IMG/VR virus record: IMGVR_UViG_3300043466_001332
Coordinates: 1 to 43,135 of that record
DNA length: 43,135 bases
DNA from: a virus
Reading direction: 5' to 3' (one strand)
A program made the position numbers and the translations under genes. The notes beneath the pieces are model-generated. The model was not told the DNA's origin and did not search any database. It saw nothing but the letters and a program-made list of their open reading frames with translations. Shown here piece by piece: positions 30,077 through 37,285 of this stretch (position 1 is the first letter of the stretch; each line of letters opens with the position of its first letter).

Positions 30077-30525
30077 GCCCCGTACCTCATCCATTCGAGG
30101 TACTCGCCATCCAGTGCCCGCCAAGATGCAGACGCACCAATCGTGCCGTCTATGCTGGCCCGGCTCTCCACACCACAGAAGCCCCGCACGAAGTCGGCCG
30201 CATCATCCGCCGACAGGCACGGCGAACCGCGACGGTCAGCTATGAAGGCTTGGAACGACTTTTCTGCGCACCGGATGCCGGCCTGTTGGGCGCTGGACAT
30301 CTGGTCCCAGCGCTTCGATTCCTTGGGCGCTGGCTTGTCCTTTGCCTTCGGATCGAGGCGGGCGAGAGCCACCCAGGTTTCCTCGCCCGGCGACGGCATA
30401 CCAAAGGCGCTCACAAACTTCTGCCCATTCTCGATAGGCATTTCGACGATCACCTGCATGACCTTGCGGCTGCGGACGATCTTCATGTCGGAATAGGTGG
30501 CTTCAAAGATTGCGGGGGCGCTCAT
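30073..30525 (-). CDS. Conserved-looking protein of the recombination module, unknown
   Basis: A protein of 150 aa immediately downstream of the Rad52-like gene (TGATG overlap). It begins with a beta part (FEATYSDMKIVRSRKVMQVI) and ends in an acidic helix (SADDAADFVRGFCGV, EYLEWMRYGA). No nuclease or ATPase motif. Being tied by overlap to Rad52-like and HNH genes, it may assist recombination. Confidence 0.6.
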   Translation of the reverse strand: MSAPAIFEATYSDMKIVRSRKVMQVIVEMPIENGQKFVSAFGMPSPGEETWVALARLDPKAKDKPAPKESKRWDQMSSAQQAGIRCAEKSFQAFIADRRGSPCLSADDAADFVRGFCGVESRASIDGTIGASASWRALDGEYLEWMRYGA

Positions 30526-31220
30526 CACGCAGCCTCCCGCCCGGCGGTCAGTTCCTCACGGCAGCGCGCGCCAACGTCGATCACCTGCTCCTTGAGGGCA
30601 TCCGGCAGGGACTTGAAGGCGCCACGGAAAGCCGCCGTCTTCTTATATTCCTCCAATTCGGCAACCGATTTGCAGCCCTCGATATCGCCAATGAGGCGCA
30701 GGGCGACTTCCTGCGGCGTGTCATTCGGCGGCTCGTCATCCTTCGGCTTAGCAGCGGGGGCGGCGGCAGGCGCAGAAGCCTTGCGGCCTAGCAGTTCGCC
30801 AAGGCGGCGCAGTTCGCCATCGGGGATCTTGTAGGACCGCCCGGCGGCTTCCAGTTCCACCCACGGGCTCGGCAAGTCATAGAGGTAGCGGCCGATGCCC
30901 CAGCGCACGGCAGCGCGCTTGAAAGCGTCAGAAAGCGCGCCCTTTTCCGCCTCTACGTCGGTGTCGCCTGCCCCGTCCGCCTTCCATACCCATTCGTCAC
31001 CAACCTTGATGCCGATGCGACAGACGGTCTTGCCGTTCGCGTGGGGGTAATCGCACTGCCAGCCGGCAGGCCCGCACACAGCGTCAAGGCGCTCCATCAC
31101 GTCGCGGGCGTCGATAAACGCCAGCGCCATGCCGCGCTTCTTGTCGGAGGTTGTGGAGCCAACGCGCCACGACACAGAGGCCGGCGGGAACGGAGAGGCA
31201 AGAGCCTGAAAATCGATCAT
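30525..31220 (-). CDS. Rad52/Rad22-like single-strand annealing protein
   Basis: A protein of 231 aa, ATG 31220 in a TGATG overlap. The N-terminal 120 residues match the Rad52/22 annealing domain: SWRVGSTTSDKKRGMALAFI, DARDVMERLDAVCGPAGWQC, AEKGALSDAFKRAAVRWGIG, RYLYDLPSPWVEL. An Ala/Pro linker and a helical C-terminal part follow. It would anneal complementary strands during phage recombination and concatemer formation, working with the SSB and VRR-NUC genes. Confidence 0.85.
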   Translation of the reverse strand: MIDFQALASPFPPASVSWRVGSTTSDKKRGMALAFIDARDVMERLDAVCGPAGWQCDYPHANGKTVCRIGIKVGDEWVWKADGAGDTDVEAEKGALSDAFKRAAVRWGIGRYLYDLPSPWVELEAAGRSYKIPDGELRRLGELLGRKASAPAAAPAAKPKDDEPPNDTPQEVALRLIGDIEGCKSVAELEEYKKTAAFRGAFKSLPDALKEQVIDVGARCREELTAGREAA

Positions 31221-31714
31221 CACTTCACGCGCACCGTCAAAGACGGCTCCCCGTTGGAAATGTGGATGCCAGGGACTTCGCGGCCGGCGTCGATGGCGGA
31301 TTTAATCGCGGCCATGTCCGGCTTTCGCTCGATCCGCACGAGGTCGTCAGGGAGCACCGCCGCGTCATCCACCACGGCTTTCTGCGAGCCAGCGCGCACT
31401 GAAAGCGTCGCCTCCGGTAGAGTCGCCTTGCTGATGCCGGCGGCATCCATGATGGACATGATCAGGGCGCGCTTAGCTTCGACGCGGCGCTCAATCCGGG
31501 CCTTGCGCTCGCCTATGTCCTTGGCGTACTCGCCAAGCCCACCAGCCTGCGCCTTGCTCTCATTGGCCTGACGCACGAGGATGGACAGCACCTCGTAAAC
31601 GTCGGTCTCGCCTTCGATCACGTCGGCTAGGAATTGCTCGTCTTCGCACAGCTCGGGATAGGCGACCTTAAGCGCCTCCACATGCCGGCGGATGGATGCG
31701 ACATCGATCCTCAT
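31220..31714 (-). CDS. Gp157-like (siphovirus Gp157 family) protein
   Basis: A protein of 164 aa, ATG 31714 in an ATGA overlap. A long coiled-coil N-terminal half (DEQFLADVIEGETDVYEVLS, then IGERKARIERRVEAKRALIM) is followed by a beta part (KATLPEATLSVRAGSQKAVV, DLVRIERKPD). This arrangement is the Gp157 family pattern. The family usually sits beside single-strand annealing or exonuclease genes, as here next to Rad52-like, and is thought to help recombination. The longer reading to 31831 has an Arg/Gly-rich start and is rejected. Confidence 0.75.
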   Translation of the reverse strand: MRIDVASIRRHVEALKVAYPELCEDEQFLADVIEGETDVYEVLSILVRQANESKAQAGGLGEYAKDIGERKARIERRVEAKRALIMSIMDAAGISKATLPEATLSVRAGSQKAVVDDAAVLPDDLVRIERKPDMAAIKSAIDAGREVPGIHISNGEPSLTVRVK

Positions 31715-31998
31715 TCCGCCGCCTCCAGCATGACAGGCGCCGGGACGGCTTCCTCTGGAACAAGCGCCGTCAGAACGTCGATGGCTTCTTGCAGGGCAGC
31801 GCGGGCCGTAGCGGCATCGCGGCGCGCCCAATCCCGATCAGCCATGGGCACCTTCCCGGTGCGCAGGATACGCGATACGTCATTGGCCAGCCGGCGGGCG
31901 CTTGCCGCCGCATAGGTCATCTCCATCAGCGCGAAGCTGGCTTCGGCTTTGGCCGCGTGGCGGTCGATTTGCTCGAATGTGGCGAGTGGGTTATACAT
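31711..31998 (-). CDS. Small helical protein, unknown (95 aa)
   Basis: ATG 31998 with AGGAA upstream. Helical throughout, with an Ala-rich TYAAASARRLANDVSRILRT segment and an acidic tail. The following gene (Gp157-like) starts inside its stop (ATGA). No family is recognised. A 76-base spacer, holding only a weak GCCGAC/GTCGGC stem, separates it from SSB. Confidence 0.6.
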   Translation of the reverse strand: MYNPLATFEQIDRHAAKAEASFALMEMTYAAASARRLANDVSRILRTGKVPMADRDWARRDAATARAALQEAIDVLTALVPEEAVPAPVMLEAAE

Positions 31999-32074
31999 AG
32001 CTCGTTTCCTGAGAGAGCCGACTGTGTGAGCGTGGGGACGCGAGCCGGTCGGCGTTCAGCCCGCCGCCGGGTGG

Positions 32075-32494
32075 TCAGAACGGGATGTCATCATCCAAGC
32101 CGGCATCGGACGGGCGCGAAGGCTCCGCAGCCTCGCCAGACTTCCCGCCATCCAGAATGGTCAGCTCGCCGCGATACGGGCGCAGCACGATCTCGGTGAA
32201 ATACCGCTCGCCGCCGTTCTGGTCCGTGGCCTTGCGGGTTTCGATCTGGCCTTCGATGTAGACCTTCGATCCCTTGCGGAGGTACTGCTCTGCGACCTTG
32301 ATCAGCGGCTCATTGAAAATCGCGACGTTGTGCCAAGACGTGCGCTCCTTGCGCTCTCCGCTGGCTTTTTCCCGCCACGTCTCCGAGGTCGCCACGCTGA
32401 GGTTGCAGACCTTGTTGCCGTTGGCGAAGCTGCGCACCTCTGGATCGCGCCCGAGATTTCCGACGAGAATTGCCTTGTTGACGCTTCCGGCCAT
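32075..32494 (-). CDS. ssb: Single-stranded DNA-binding protein
   Basis: A protein of 139 aa with the bacterial SSB layout. The OB-fold N-terminal 110 residues show NKAILVGNLGRDPEVRSFAN, SWHNVAIFNEPLIKVAEQYL and KGSKVYIEGQIETRK. A short linker leads to the acidic tip DDDIPF that recruits partner proteins. It is a phage-encoded version close in design to the host protein. AGAGG precedes the ATG. Upstream (32518-32540) there is an imperfect GTGAAT/ATTCAC inverted repeat that could be an operator. Confidence 0.95.
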   Translation of the reverse strand: MAGSVNKAILVGNLGRDPEVRSFANGNKVCNLSVATSETWREKASGERKERTSWHNVAIFNEPLIKVAEQYLRKGSKVYIEGQIETRKATDQNGGERYFTEIVLRPYRGELTILDGGKSGEAAEPSRPSDAGLDDDIPF

Positions 32495-32559
32495 TGCCGC
32501 CTCTATTGTTGACGTGGTGAATTTTTAGGGCTATTCACGCGCCCGTGCACCTGCACGAC

Positions 32560-32832
32560 CTACGCGGACATTCCCAAGGCTCGCAGGTACAGTTCCAGCA
32601 CCGCTTCATGTTCGGCGCGGTCTTCAGCGTCCTGCCGGCGGATGCGCAGCACCTCACGCAGGATCTTCACATCAAAGCCGGCGCCCTTGGCTTCGGCGTA
32701 GATGTCGCGCTTGTCCTCGTTCAGCGCCTTGATTTCCTCGTCCATCCGCTCCAAGCGTTCGATGAACGACTTGAGGTGTTCGGCAGCGAAGCCGGCGACG
32801 CTTTCAGTTTCGGGGCTGGTGCGATCAAGCAT
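32560..32832 (-). CDS. GapR-like nucleoid protein (DUF2312)
   Basis: A protein of 90 aa of full family length. It shows the DUF2312/GapR pattern: LKSFIERLERMDEEIKALNE, DKRDIYAEAKGAGFDVKILR, then the basic VLRIRRQDAEDRAEHEAVLE and LYLRALGM. In Caulobacter, GapR coats overtwisted DNA ahead of the replication fork. A phage copy may help its own replication or titrate the host protein. The family is largely alphaproteobacterial, a pointer to host range. AAGGAG lies upstream of the ATG. Confidence 0.9.
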   Translation of the reverse strand: MLDRTSPETESVAGFAAEHLKSFIERLERMDEEIKALNEDKRDIYAEAKGAGFDVKILREVLRIRRQDAEDRAEHEAVLELYLRALGMSA

Positions 32833-32890
32833 CGGGGTTGCACTCCTTGCGGCGTGGGCAGTCGCGGTATTCGGGCGGTGAGAGGGTCAT
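32825..32890 (-). CDS. Tiny coupled reading frame with Cys pair (21 aa)
   Basis: This frame fills the gap between two genes. Its ATG (32890) overlaps the upstream stop (ATGA), GGGAGG lies seven bases before it, and its end overlaps the GapR-like start by eight bases. The product MTLSPPEYRDCPRRKECNPDA carries CPRRKEC. It may be a real micropeptide or just a coupling leader for the GapR-like gene. Confidence 0.45.
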   Translation of the reverse strand: MTLSPPEYRDCPRRKECNPDA

Positions 32891-33174
32891 GGCAGTGACC
32901 TCCCATCGACGCGCTCTCGGATGCCCTGCGCGGAGCAAGATCCCCGCGTGGGGCTGAACTCGTCAAGAACGCATTCGACAAGATGTCGAACGTGCTTAGC
33001 CTTGGTGACGCCTAGGCGCATGAAGGCATCGACTACCGTGAAGCCGTAGTCATGGACACAGACCCGTAAATCGGGGTGGAGACTGTCGATCTTCTCCATT
33101 CGCGCCCGGCGGCGGTCGCCAATAACAGCTTGGAACTCTTGAGGCGAAAGATGCCCGAGCTTGCGGTCGCCCAT
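32887..33174 (-). CDS. Small protein, unknown (95 aa)
   Basis: ATG 33174 in a TGATG overlap with the repressor gene. Polar, with LSPQEFQAVIGDRRRARMEK and an AFMRLGVTKAKHVRHLVECV helix. No enzymatic motif; DNA or protein binding is possible. It is the second gene of the repressor-led operon, where phages often place regulators or host-takeover proteins. Confidence 0.6.
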   Translation of the reverse strand: MGDRKLGHLSPQEFQAVIGDRRRARMEKIDSLHPDLRVCVHDYGFTVVDAFMRLGVTKAKHVRHLVECVLDEFSPTRGSCSAQGIRERVDGRSLP

Positions 33175-33395
33175 CACGCCGCCCCCTGCTCGACAGGGCG
33201 GGGAAGGAAGTCATTCGGCGTCACGGCGCCGTTGGTCGCGGCGCTGATGCGTACAAGCAGCGCCAGCGTTGGGTTTTGCTCGCCGGACATTACGCGATAA
33301 AGCGTCTGCCGGCTGCAAGACGCTTCCCGCGCTATCCGCGTAACCGTCTTGCCAGACTTCTTGGCGTAAGCGATGAGGGGATGTGATTTGCTCAT
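33174..33395 (-). CDS. Cro-like helix-turn-helix repressor
   Basis: A protein of 73 aa, first gene of the leftward early operon. The segment KTVTRIAREASCSRQTLYRV is a clear helix-turn-helix (recognition helix around SRQTLYRVMSGE), followed by a NPTLALLVRISAATNG dimer-type helix. The design is like DicA/Cro proteins. No longer CI-type partner was found. It likely binds the divergent region upstream and controls both operons. Confidence 0.8.
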   Translation of the reverse strand: MSKSHPLIAYAKKSGKTVTRIAREASCSRQTLYRVMSGEQNPTLALLVRISAATNGAVTPNDFLPRPVEQGAA

Positions 33396-33583
33396 AAGGT
33401 AGCTGTAGCGCCGAGCCCGGAGTTCCGCAACAAAAAAATGTCACGAGATGGGTGTCTTTTTCTATTGCGCCCCGTCGCAAGCTGCGTTACACATATCTCC
33501 ATCAGCTGATCGCTGATCGCCCGGCGGGCCACTCCCCCAGACCCCCCCCTCCCGCCGGGCGCCTTTCTTCGATGGAGCGAGAC
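33396..33583. promoter_or_regulatory. Divergent control region between the two early operons
   Basis: This 188-base region separates the repressor gene (minus) from the rightward operon (plus). It contains TGTAGC near 33414, a 10-base palindrome ATCAGCTGAT (33501-33510) with an adjacent GCTGATC repeat, a weak plus-strand promoter candidate (TTGCGC 33465-33470, 17 bases, TACACA 33488-33493), and a hairpin further right. It should be the main operator region; exact promoters are unresolved. Confidence 0.6.
33518..33561 (+). promoter_or_regulatory. Leader hairpin with C-rich loop before the rightward operon
   Basis: A perfect 11-bp inverted repeat, CGCCCGGCGGG (33518-33528) and CCCGCCGGGCG (33551-33561), encloses a 22-base loop that is almost all C. 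It is followed by CCTTTCTTC rather than a T-run, 22 bases before the first ATG. In the mRNA leader it would be a very stable stem, possibly an attenuator, an antiterminator target or a block to ribosome access. Confidence 0.6.
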
Positions 33584-33877
33584 ATGCCCACCTTCGACGC
33601 CAAGGCCCTGAGCACCGAGCTTGCCGCCGACATCGAGGCGCTGCGTCTCAAGCTCCGCACCTTCTCCAGCCGGGTGGCGGTTTCCTGCCCGCAGTTTGAT
33701 GAAGCCGAGTTCGACACCCATTCCGCCGAATGCCTCGACGCCATGCGCGAGGATTTGGTCTCGATCATCACCGACGCGGAAGAAGCGCGCGACGCGGAAG
33801 CCGACCGCCCGCTTGAGCCCGGCGAGACGTTCCGCCGCCGGCCGACGCTGCACCCCTATCCTAACGCGGCGGAGTGA
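33584..33877 (+). CDS. Small helical protein, first gene of rightward operon (97 aa)
   Basis: ATG at 33584 with GGAG seven bases upstream; an ATG at 33572 would lack a ribosome site. Acidic and helical: LSTELAADIEALRLKLRTF, then DAMREDLVSIITDAEEARDA, with a short C-terminal Arg/Pro part. No known family. As the first gene after the divergent control region, it is likely expressed immediately after infection. Confidence 0.65.
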   Translation: MPTFDAKALSTELAADIEALRLKLRTFSSRVAVSCPQFDEAEFDTHSAECLDAMREDLVSIITDAEEARDAEADRPLEPGETFRRRPTLHPYPNAAE

Positions 33878-33880
33878 GCG

Positions 33881-34240
33881 ATGAGCGCAAAGCACACGCC
33901 GGGGCCTTGGACTATCGCGCGAAGCAGCCGTGGCTACCCGTATCAGATCGACGCCCCCAATGGCTCTTGTGGACCCGGAGGAATTCGGTCTGTCACTCGA
34001 TGGGCGGCGATATCGCTGCCAACCTCTGCCGAGGGCGAGGCCAACGCCCGCCTCATAGCGGCGGCGCCTGACATGCTATCGGCGCTGAAAGCCATTGACG
34101 ACTTTTGGACCGACGCCTTCCCGGATGGACCGGACGGCGCCGCTTCGGCTCTTGGTGGGCTTCTCACACTCACAGAAGACACGTTGGCGGTTTGGCGGAA
34201 GATCCGCGCCGCCATCGCCCGTGCCGAGGGCGCCCCATGA
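33881..34240 (+). CDS. Conserved phage protein of the HTPGPW/NARLIAAAPDML type
   Basis: A protein of 119 aa starting at 33881. It begins HTPGPWTIARSS and contains EANARLIAAAPDMLSALKAI, two hallmark stretches I know from many small phage and prophage proteins of unknown function. No catalytic residues are evident. It ends in an ATGA overlap with a one-helix membrane peptide. Confidence 0.75.
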   Translation: MSAKHTPGPWTIARSSRGYPYQIDAPNGSCGPGGIRSVTRWAAISLPTSAEGEANARLIAAAPDMLSALKAIDDFWTDAFPDGPDGAASALGGLLTLTEDTLAVWRKIRAAIARAEGAP

Positions 34241-34356
34241 GCCCCCACCCCGAAAGCACCGATCCCCAATACCTGCGGGTAAAGCGCGTCTGCTGGCTCG
34301 CCCTGCTGATCGCCGTAGCCGCTGCGCTGAACGTTTTCTGGAGCACCCCGAGATGA
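34237..34356 (+). CDS. One-helix membrane peptide (39 aa)
   Basis: ATGA-coupled at both ends. It has a polar start (SPHPESTDPQYLRVKR) and then a single membrane helix (VCWLALLIAVAAALNVFW). Function unknown; one of several similar peptides in this operon. Confidence 0.55.
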   Translation: MSPHPESTDPQYLRVKRVCWLALLIAVAAALNVFWSTPR

Positions 34357-34766
34357 GCGAAGGCATGATGAAAGACGCAATCAATGCCTATTTTCGCCAG
34401 TTCTACCCTGAAGATTTTCAGGATAAATGGGAGGCGTCATGGTGCGGCAATTTCTGCGCCCGGAGATATACTGGTGCGTCAAGCACGATATTCCCGCGCA
34501 TTATTTGCGCCGATGGGTTCACTATCAGCGTGCAGGGGCATTTTGGTGCTTATTCACACCCGCGAGATGACTTCTCCGAGTACGGATACTCGCATGTCGA
34601 GGTTTTGTGCCCTCCCGATTCTGATCTGGGCGAAAAAGGCGAGAGGTGCGGGGACGAGCAATTATACGGATACGTTCCCGTTGACCGCGCCCTTGCCGTC
34701 ATAGCGAAGCATGGCGGCTGGGCCGACGCCTTAATCCCCGCTCGCAAGCAGGAGCCGGGCAAATGA
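34353..34766 (+). CDS. Protein of unknown function (137 aa)
   Basis: Starts at the ATG 34353 in an ATGA overlap; a longer frame to 34095 overlaps two genes and is rejected. It has three Cys, an aromatic/Gly middle (ISVQGHFGAYSHPRDDFSEY, GYSHVEVLCPP) and a helix at the end (DRALAVIAKHGGW). Probably a compact globular domain. Not recognised. Confidence 0.6.
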   Translation: MSEGMMKDAINAYFRQFYPEDFQDKWEASWCGNFCARRYTGASSTIFPRIICADGFTISVQGHFGAYSHPRDDFSEYGYSHVEVLCPPDSDLGEKGERCGDEQLYGYVPVDRALAVIAKHGGWADALIPARKQEPGK

Positions 34767-34921
34767 GCACCCTCTGGCTTGTACTGGCCTTCGCCGCTGG
34801 CGTCGCCTCGCGCGAGATCTTCGCCGGCTTTCCCATGTGGCTCATGTCGCTGTCTTCGGCCCCCGAGCCCGAGCCGGAAGCCTTCCACGACTCCGACGAG
34901 TATCTGGCGGGGAGGGAGTGA
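34763..34921 (+). CDS. Small membrane peptide with acidic tail (52 aa)
   Basis: ATGA start at 34763 and TGATG end at 34921. An N-terminal hydrophobic part (LWLVLAFAAGVASREI) is followed by a Met/Trp-rich segment and a strongly acidic tail (EPEPEAFHDSDEYL). Function unknown. Looks like a one-helix protein with a cytosolic or periplasmic acidic end. Confidence 0.55.
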   Translation: MSTLWLVLAFAAGVASREIFAGFPMWLMSLSSAPEPEPEAFHDSDEYLAGRE

Positions 34922-35406
34922 TGGGCGAGATCAAGATCGAACACAACGGCCACACGATCACCTACTCGGAGAACGAAGACGTTTGGCGCTGCTGGGCGCT
35001 GGAAGCGGAGGCGAAGACCCTTTCTATCCTCAAGACGAAGATCAACAAGATCGACGCGGAGGCGCGGCGGGTCGACGTCAAGGTCTTCGAAATCGACCGG
35101 CTCTCGAAAGAGCAGAAGATCGTCAAGTGCTTGATGGTCGACGCGGATGGGAAATCAGTCTGGATTCTTGAAGAGGGCAAAACGAAATTCCGAGGCGAAG
35201 ACGTCAAAGGTCGTCGGAAAAAGACTCTGGTTACCAGCATCGCTGAAGTAACGCCGGAAAACCGGGCGCTGATCGGCGCCTATCACCAAGCAGTCGCGGA
35301 CGAAGACAAGGCTCGCCGGCGCACCGCCGCCGCGCTGGAAGCCATTCCCCGGCTGACCGTTGATCGCCTCCGCGAGCTTGGCGCGTCACAGGAGCCCCGC
35401 ACATGA
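34921..35406 (+). CDS. Charged helical protein, unknown (161 aa)
   Basis: ATG 34921 overlaps the previous stop. The N-terminus is beta-like (IKIEHNGHTITYSENEDVWR), the centre a coiled coil (LSILKTKINKIDAEARRVDV), and the rest Lys/Arg-rich with EEGKTKFRGEDVKGRRKKTL. No known domain; nucleic acid or protein binding possible. ATGA-coupled to the following gene. Confidence 0.6.
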   Translation: MGEIKIEHNGHTITYSENEDVWRCWALEAEAKTLSILKTKINKIDAEARRVDVKVFEIDRLSKEQKIVKCLMVDADGKSVWILEEGKTKFRGEDVKGRRKKTLVTSIAEVTPENRALIGAYHQAVADEDKARRRTAAALEAIPRLTVDRLRELGASQEPRT

Positions 35407-35822
35407 GCACTCCGCTCCCCCAATGGACCGTCGAGAACAACCAAAATTACACCCCGCCGTGGGTGCTGCGATATGACCCCAGCCCCGGCGGCAAGAAGAA
35501 TGCGGACGGCTCGACAACGTACAGCGTGAACTTCCCGGCGCTTCAGGTGACCGACTGGGTTGGTGACCCTGAGGAATCGCTGGCCGGCGTCGCGCTTGCC
35601 CTCAACCGAGACGCGCTGTTCGGGGAGATGGTGGCTGTGATTGAAGAGGGCCGGCGCGCCATAGGCGATCACTATGCACCCAACGATTGCTATGCAACAG
35701 GGCCGCTGACTGGCGACCCGATCCGCGATCTTGTTGAATGCCCGGCCTGCACATTCATCAACATGTATGACGCCTACAAGTCCCGCGCCGTCCTCGCCAA
35801 GGTACGGGAGGCGGGGAAATGA
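35403..35822 (+). CDS. Protein of unknown function (139 aa)
   Basis: ATGA start. The N-terminal half is Pro/Trp-rich (PLPQWTVENNQNYTPPWVLR) and the C-terminal half helical with two Cys (DLVECPAC) near FINMYDAYKSRAVLAKV. The small CPAC pair could bind metal but lacks a partner pair. Not recognised. Confidence 0.6.
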   Translation: MSTPLPQWTVENNQNYTPPWVLRYDPSPGGKKNADGSTTYSVNFPALQVTDWVGDPEESLAGVALALNRDALFGEMVAVIEEGRRAIGDHYAPNDCYATGPLTGDPIRDLVECPACTFINMYDAYKSRAVLAKVREAGK

Positions 35823-36064
35823 GCGAGATGCACGACATGTCGCTTGGCAAGCTTCTGGCTGCGGCGAAGGAAGATGCCCTCAACGACGCCACGTCCTCTG
35901 TTGAGGCAATCTGGCAGGCCGAGAATGAGCTTCTGCGCCTTGCCAGATCGGCGGGGCACTCGCAGGACGCGGCGATGCACGGATATGCCGCTGCGGCTCT
36001 TGCCGAGGCGCTGCACTGTCTTCGCCAACTGGCGGGCTCGGCAAAACGGGAGGCGTCAAAATGA
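35819..36064 (+). CDS. Small helical protein, unknown (81 aa)
   Basis: ATGA start and ATGA end. Entirely helical and Ala-rich: LGKLLAAAKEDALNDATSSV, then AWLR-free but Leu-rich segment LAEALHCLRQLAGSAK. No hydrophobic membrane segment. Not recognised. Confidence 0.55.
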   Translation: MSEMHDMSLGKLLAAAKEDALNDATSSVEAIWQAENELLRLARSAGHSQDAAMHGYAAAALAEALHCLRQLAGSAKREASK

Positions 36065-36162
36065 CCCGGCTCCAGTACGTCACCAACGTCATCGCGCAGG
36101 CAGTCGGCTGGGCCTTCATCTTCACGGTGATCGGCTTCGCCTGCGTTGCGGGAGGGGCGTGA
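36061..36162 (+). CDS. One-helix membrane peptide (33 aa)
   Basis: ATGA start at 36061. After a polar first eight residues it is a single hydrophobic helix (AQAVGWAFIFTVIGFACVAG). Very short; support comes from coupling and from the row of similar peptides beside it. Confidence 0.5.
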   Translation: MTRLQYVTNVIAQAVGWAFIFTVIGFACVAGGA

Positions 36163-36163
36163 G

Positions 36164-36325
36164 ATGGAGGCGCTTATCCGAACGCTGTTCGTGCTCGCGA
36201 TCTTCTGGATAGCCGCTCGCATAGGCGGACATTTCTTCGGCTGGTCTGGGGCAATGATGCAGGCCGTTTTTGCCGGCATGACAGCGACTTGCGCGCTCTA
36301 CCGAGTGATGAGGCAAGAGCCATGA
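36164..36325 (+). CDS. Small membrane protein with two helices (53 aa)
   Basis: ATG at 36164 with GGGAGGGG upstream, one base after the previous stop, and an ATGA end. Two hydrophobic stretches (LIRTLFVLAIFWIAARIGG, then MMQAVFAGMTATCALY) suggest a helical hairpin. Function unknown. Confidence 0.55.
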   Translation: MEALIRTLFVLAIFWIAARIGGHFFGWSGAMMQAVFAGMTATCALYRVMRQEP

Positions 36326-36447
36326 CCCCTGACGACATCAAGATCCTCATTGCCACGGCAGTTGCCGTCATCGGCCTCATGATTTTTGCCTTCGTGGTCG
36401 GCTGCGTGCTGGCCGGTAGGCTTCCGAAAGGCTCCTCCCATGACTGA
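36322..36447 (+). CDS. One-helix membrane peptide (41 aa)
   Basis: ATGA start. Short polar N-terminus (MTPDDIKI), a strong helix (LIATAVAVIGLMIFAFVVG) with a Cys, and a basic tail. It overlaps the next gene by eight bases. Third membrane peptide in a row. Confidence 0.55.
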   Translation: MTPDDIKILIATAVAVIGLMIFAFVVGCVLAGRLPKGSSHD

Positions 36448-37285
36448 CACAGGCACAGGCGCGGCCGGGCTGGACCCGGATCGCATCGGGCGTGACGTTG
36501 CCATTTCGGTTATCGGCTCGCGAGGGTTTTCCCAAGCCTACGTGGCGCAAGGGCCGTCGTATCTTGCGGTGACGGTCGGCACCAAGGCCGCCCGCGCCAT
36601 GCTCTCCGCCGTCCTGTCAGCCCGGCCCGATGTGGCGGGGGTGGTGAAGAGGCTGCGGGAGCCGGGGCGGCGATACTACGACGGCATAGATTACCAAGAG
36701 GCAGCTAGGCCCAACCGAGACGGTGACGCCGCCGCCGACGCCATCACCGCCCTCGCAGTCCAGTGCGCGGCGCTGCGGGAGGAGCGGGACCGCCTTGCGT
36801 CGGAGAAAACAGTGGTCTGGGGAATACAGAAGATAACCAGTGAATGGCGCGAGGCCGCTGACGAGCGCGCCACAGCCGCCGAAGCCGCGCTTGCCACAGA
36901 GCGCGAGCGCGTCGCGAAAATGACAAGTCTTGTCCGAGCGTATCAGCAATACTTGCGCTCTCGGTTTCCCGACGAAGAAGCGCCCGAGCACATCGGCCCT
37001 GCGGTTCGCGAGGTCGATCCCCTCTACCTCGCCCCACCCTCTCCCTCTGACGCCCGCGCGGCCGCGCTGGAGGAGATGAACCGTGCGTTCGCAAGCCGGC
37101 GCGGACTTAGCCTGTCGTTCGACGGGCGCATTTATGCCGAAGACGACAACCCGGACCTATGGACCGTCTACCAAGAGCGCGGCGGCATCAATGACCGCGA
37201 AGTTCGGGTAGTTGCCAGAGCCAACACGCCGTTGGAGGCCATGGAAGCCGCCATCCGCGCCCTAGGAGGCAAGGACAATGGGTGA
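36440..37285 (+). CDS. Phage early protein with coiled coil, unknown (281 aa)
   Basis: Starts at ATG 36440. The N-terminal third is small globular sequence (DVAISVIGSRGFSQAYVAQG). Then KRLREPGRRYYDGIDYQEAA leads to a coiled coil (ALREERDRLASEKTVVWGIQ to about residue 170) and a C-terminal compact part (DLWTVYQERGGINDREVRVV). It recalls the Ea22/Ead-type accessory proteins of temperate and lytic phages, which are modular and of unknown function. Confidence 0.6.
   Translation: MTDTGTGAAGLDPDRIGRDVAISVIGSRGFSQAYVAQGPSYLAVTVGTKAARAMLSAVLSARPDVAGVVKRLREPGRRYYDGIDYQEAARPNRDGDAAADAITALAVQCAALREERDRLASEKTVVWGIQKITSEWREAADERATAAEAALATERERVAKMTSLVRAYQQYLRSRFPDEEAPEHIGPAVREVDPLYLAPPSPSDARAAALEEMNRAFASRRGLSLSFDGRIYAEDDNPDLWTVYQERGGINDREVRVVARANTPLEAMEAAIRALGGKDNG

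Noticed and set aside
30025-30834. Plus-strand 269-codon frame opposite the Rad52-like gene
   Set aside because: Arg/Ser-rich shadow of two well-supported genes.
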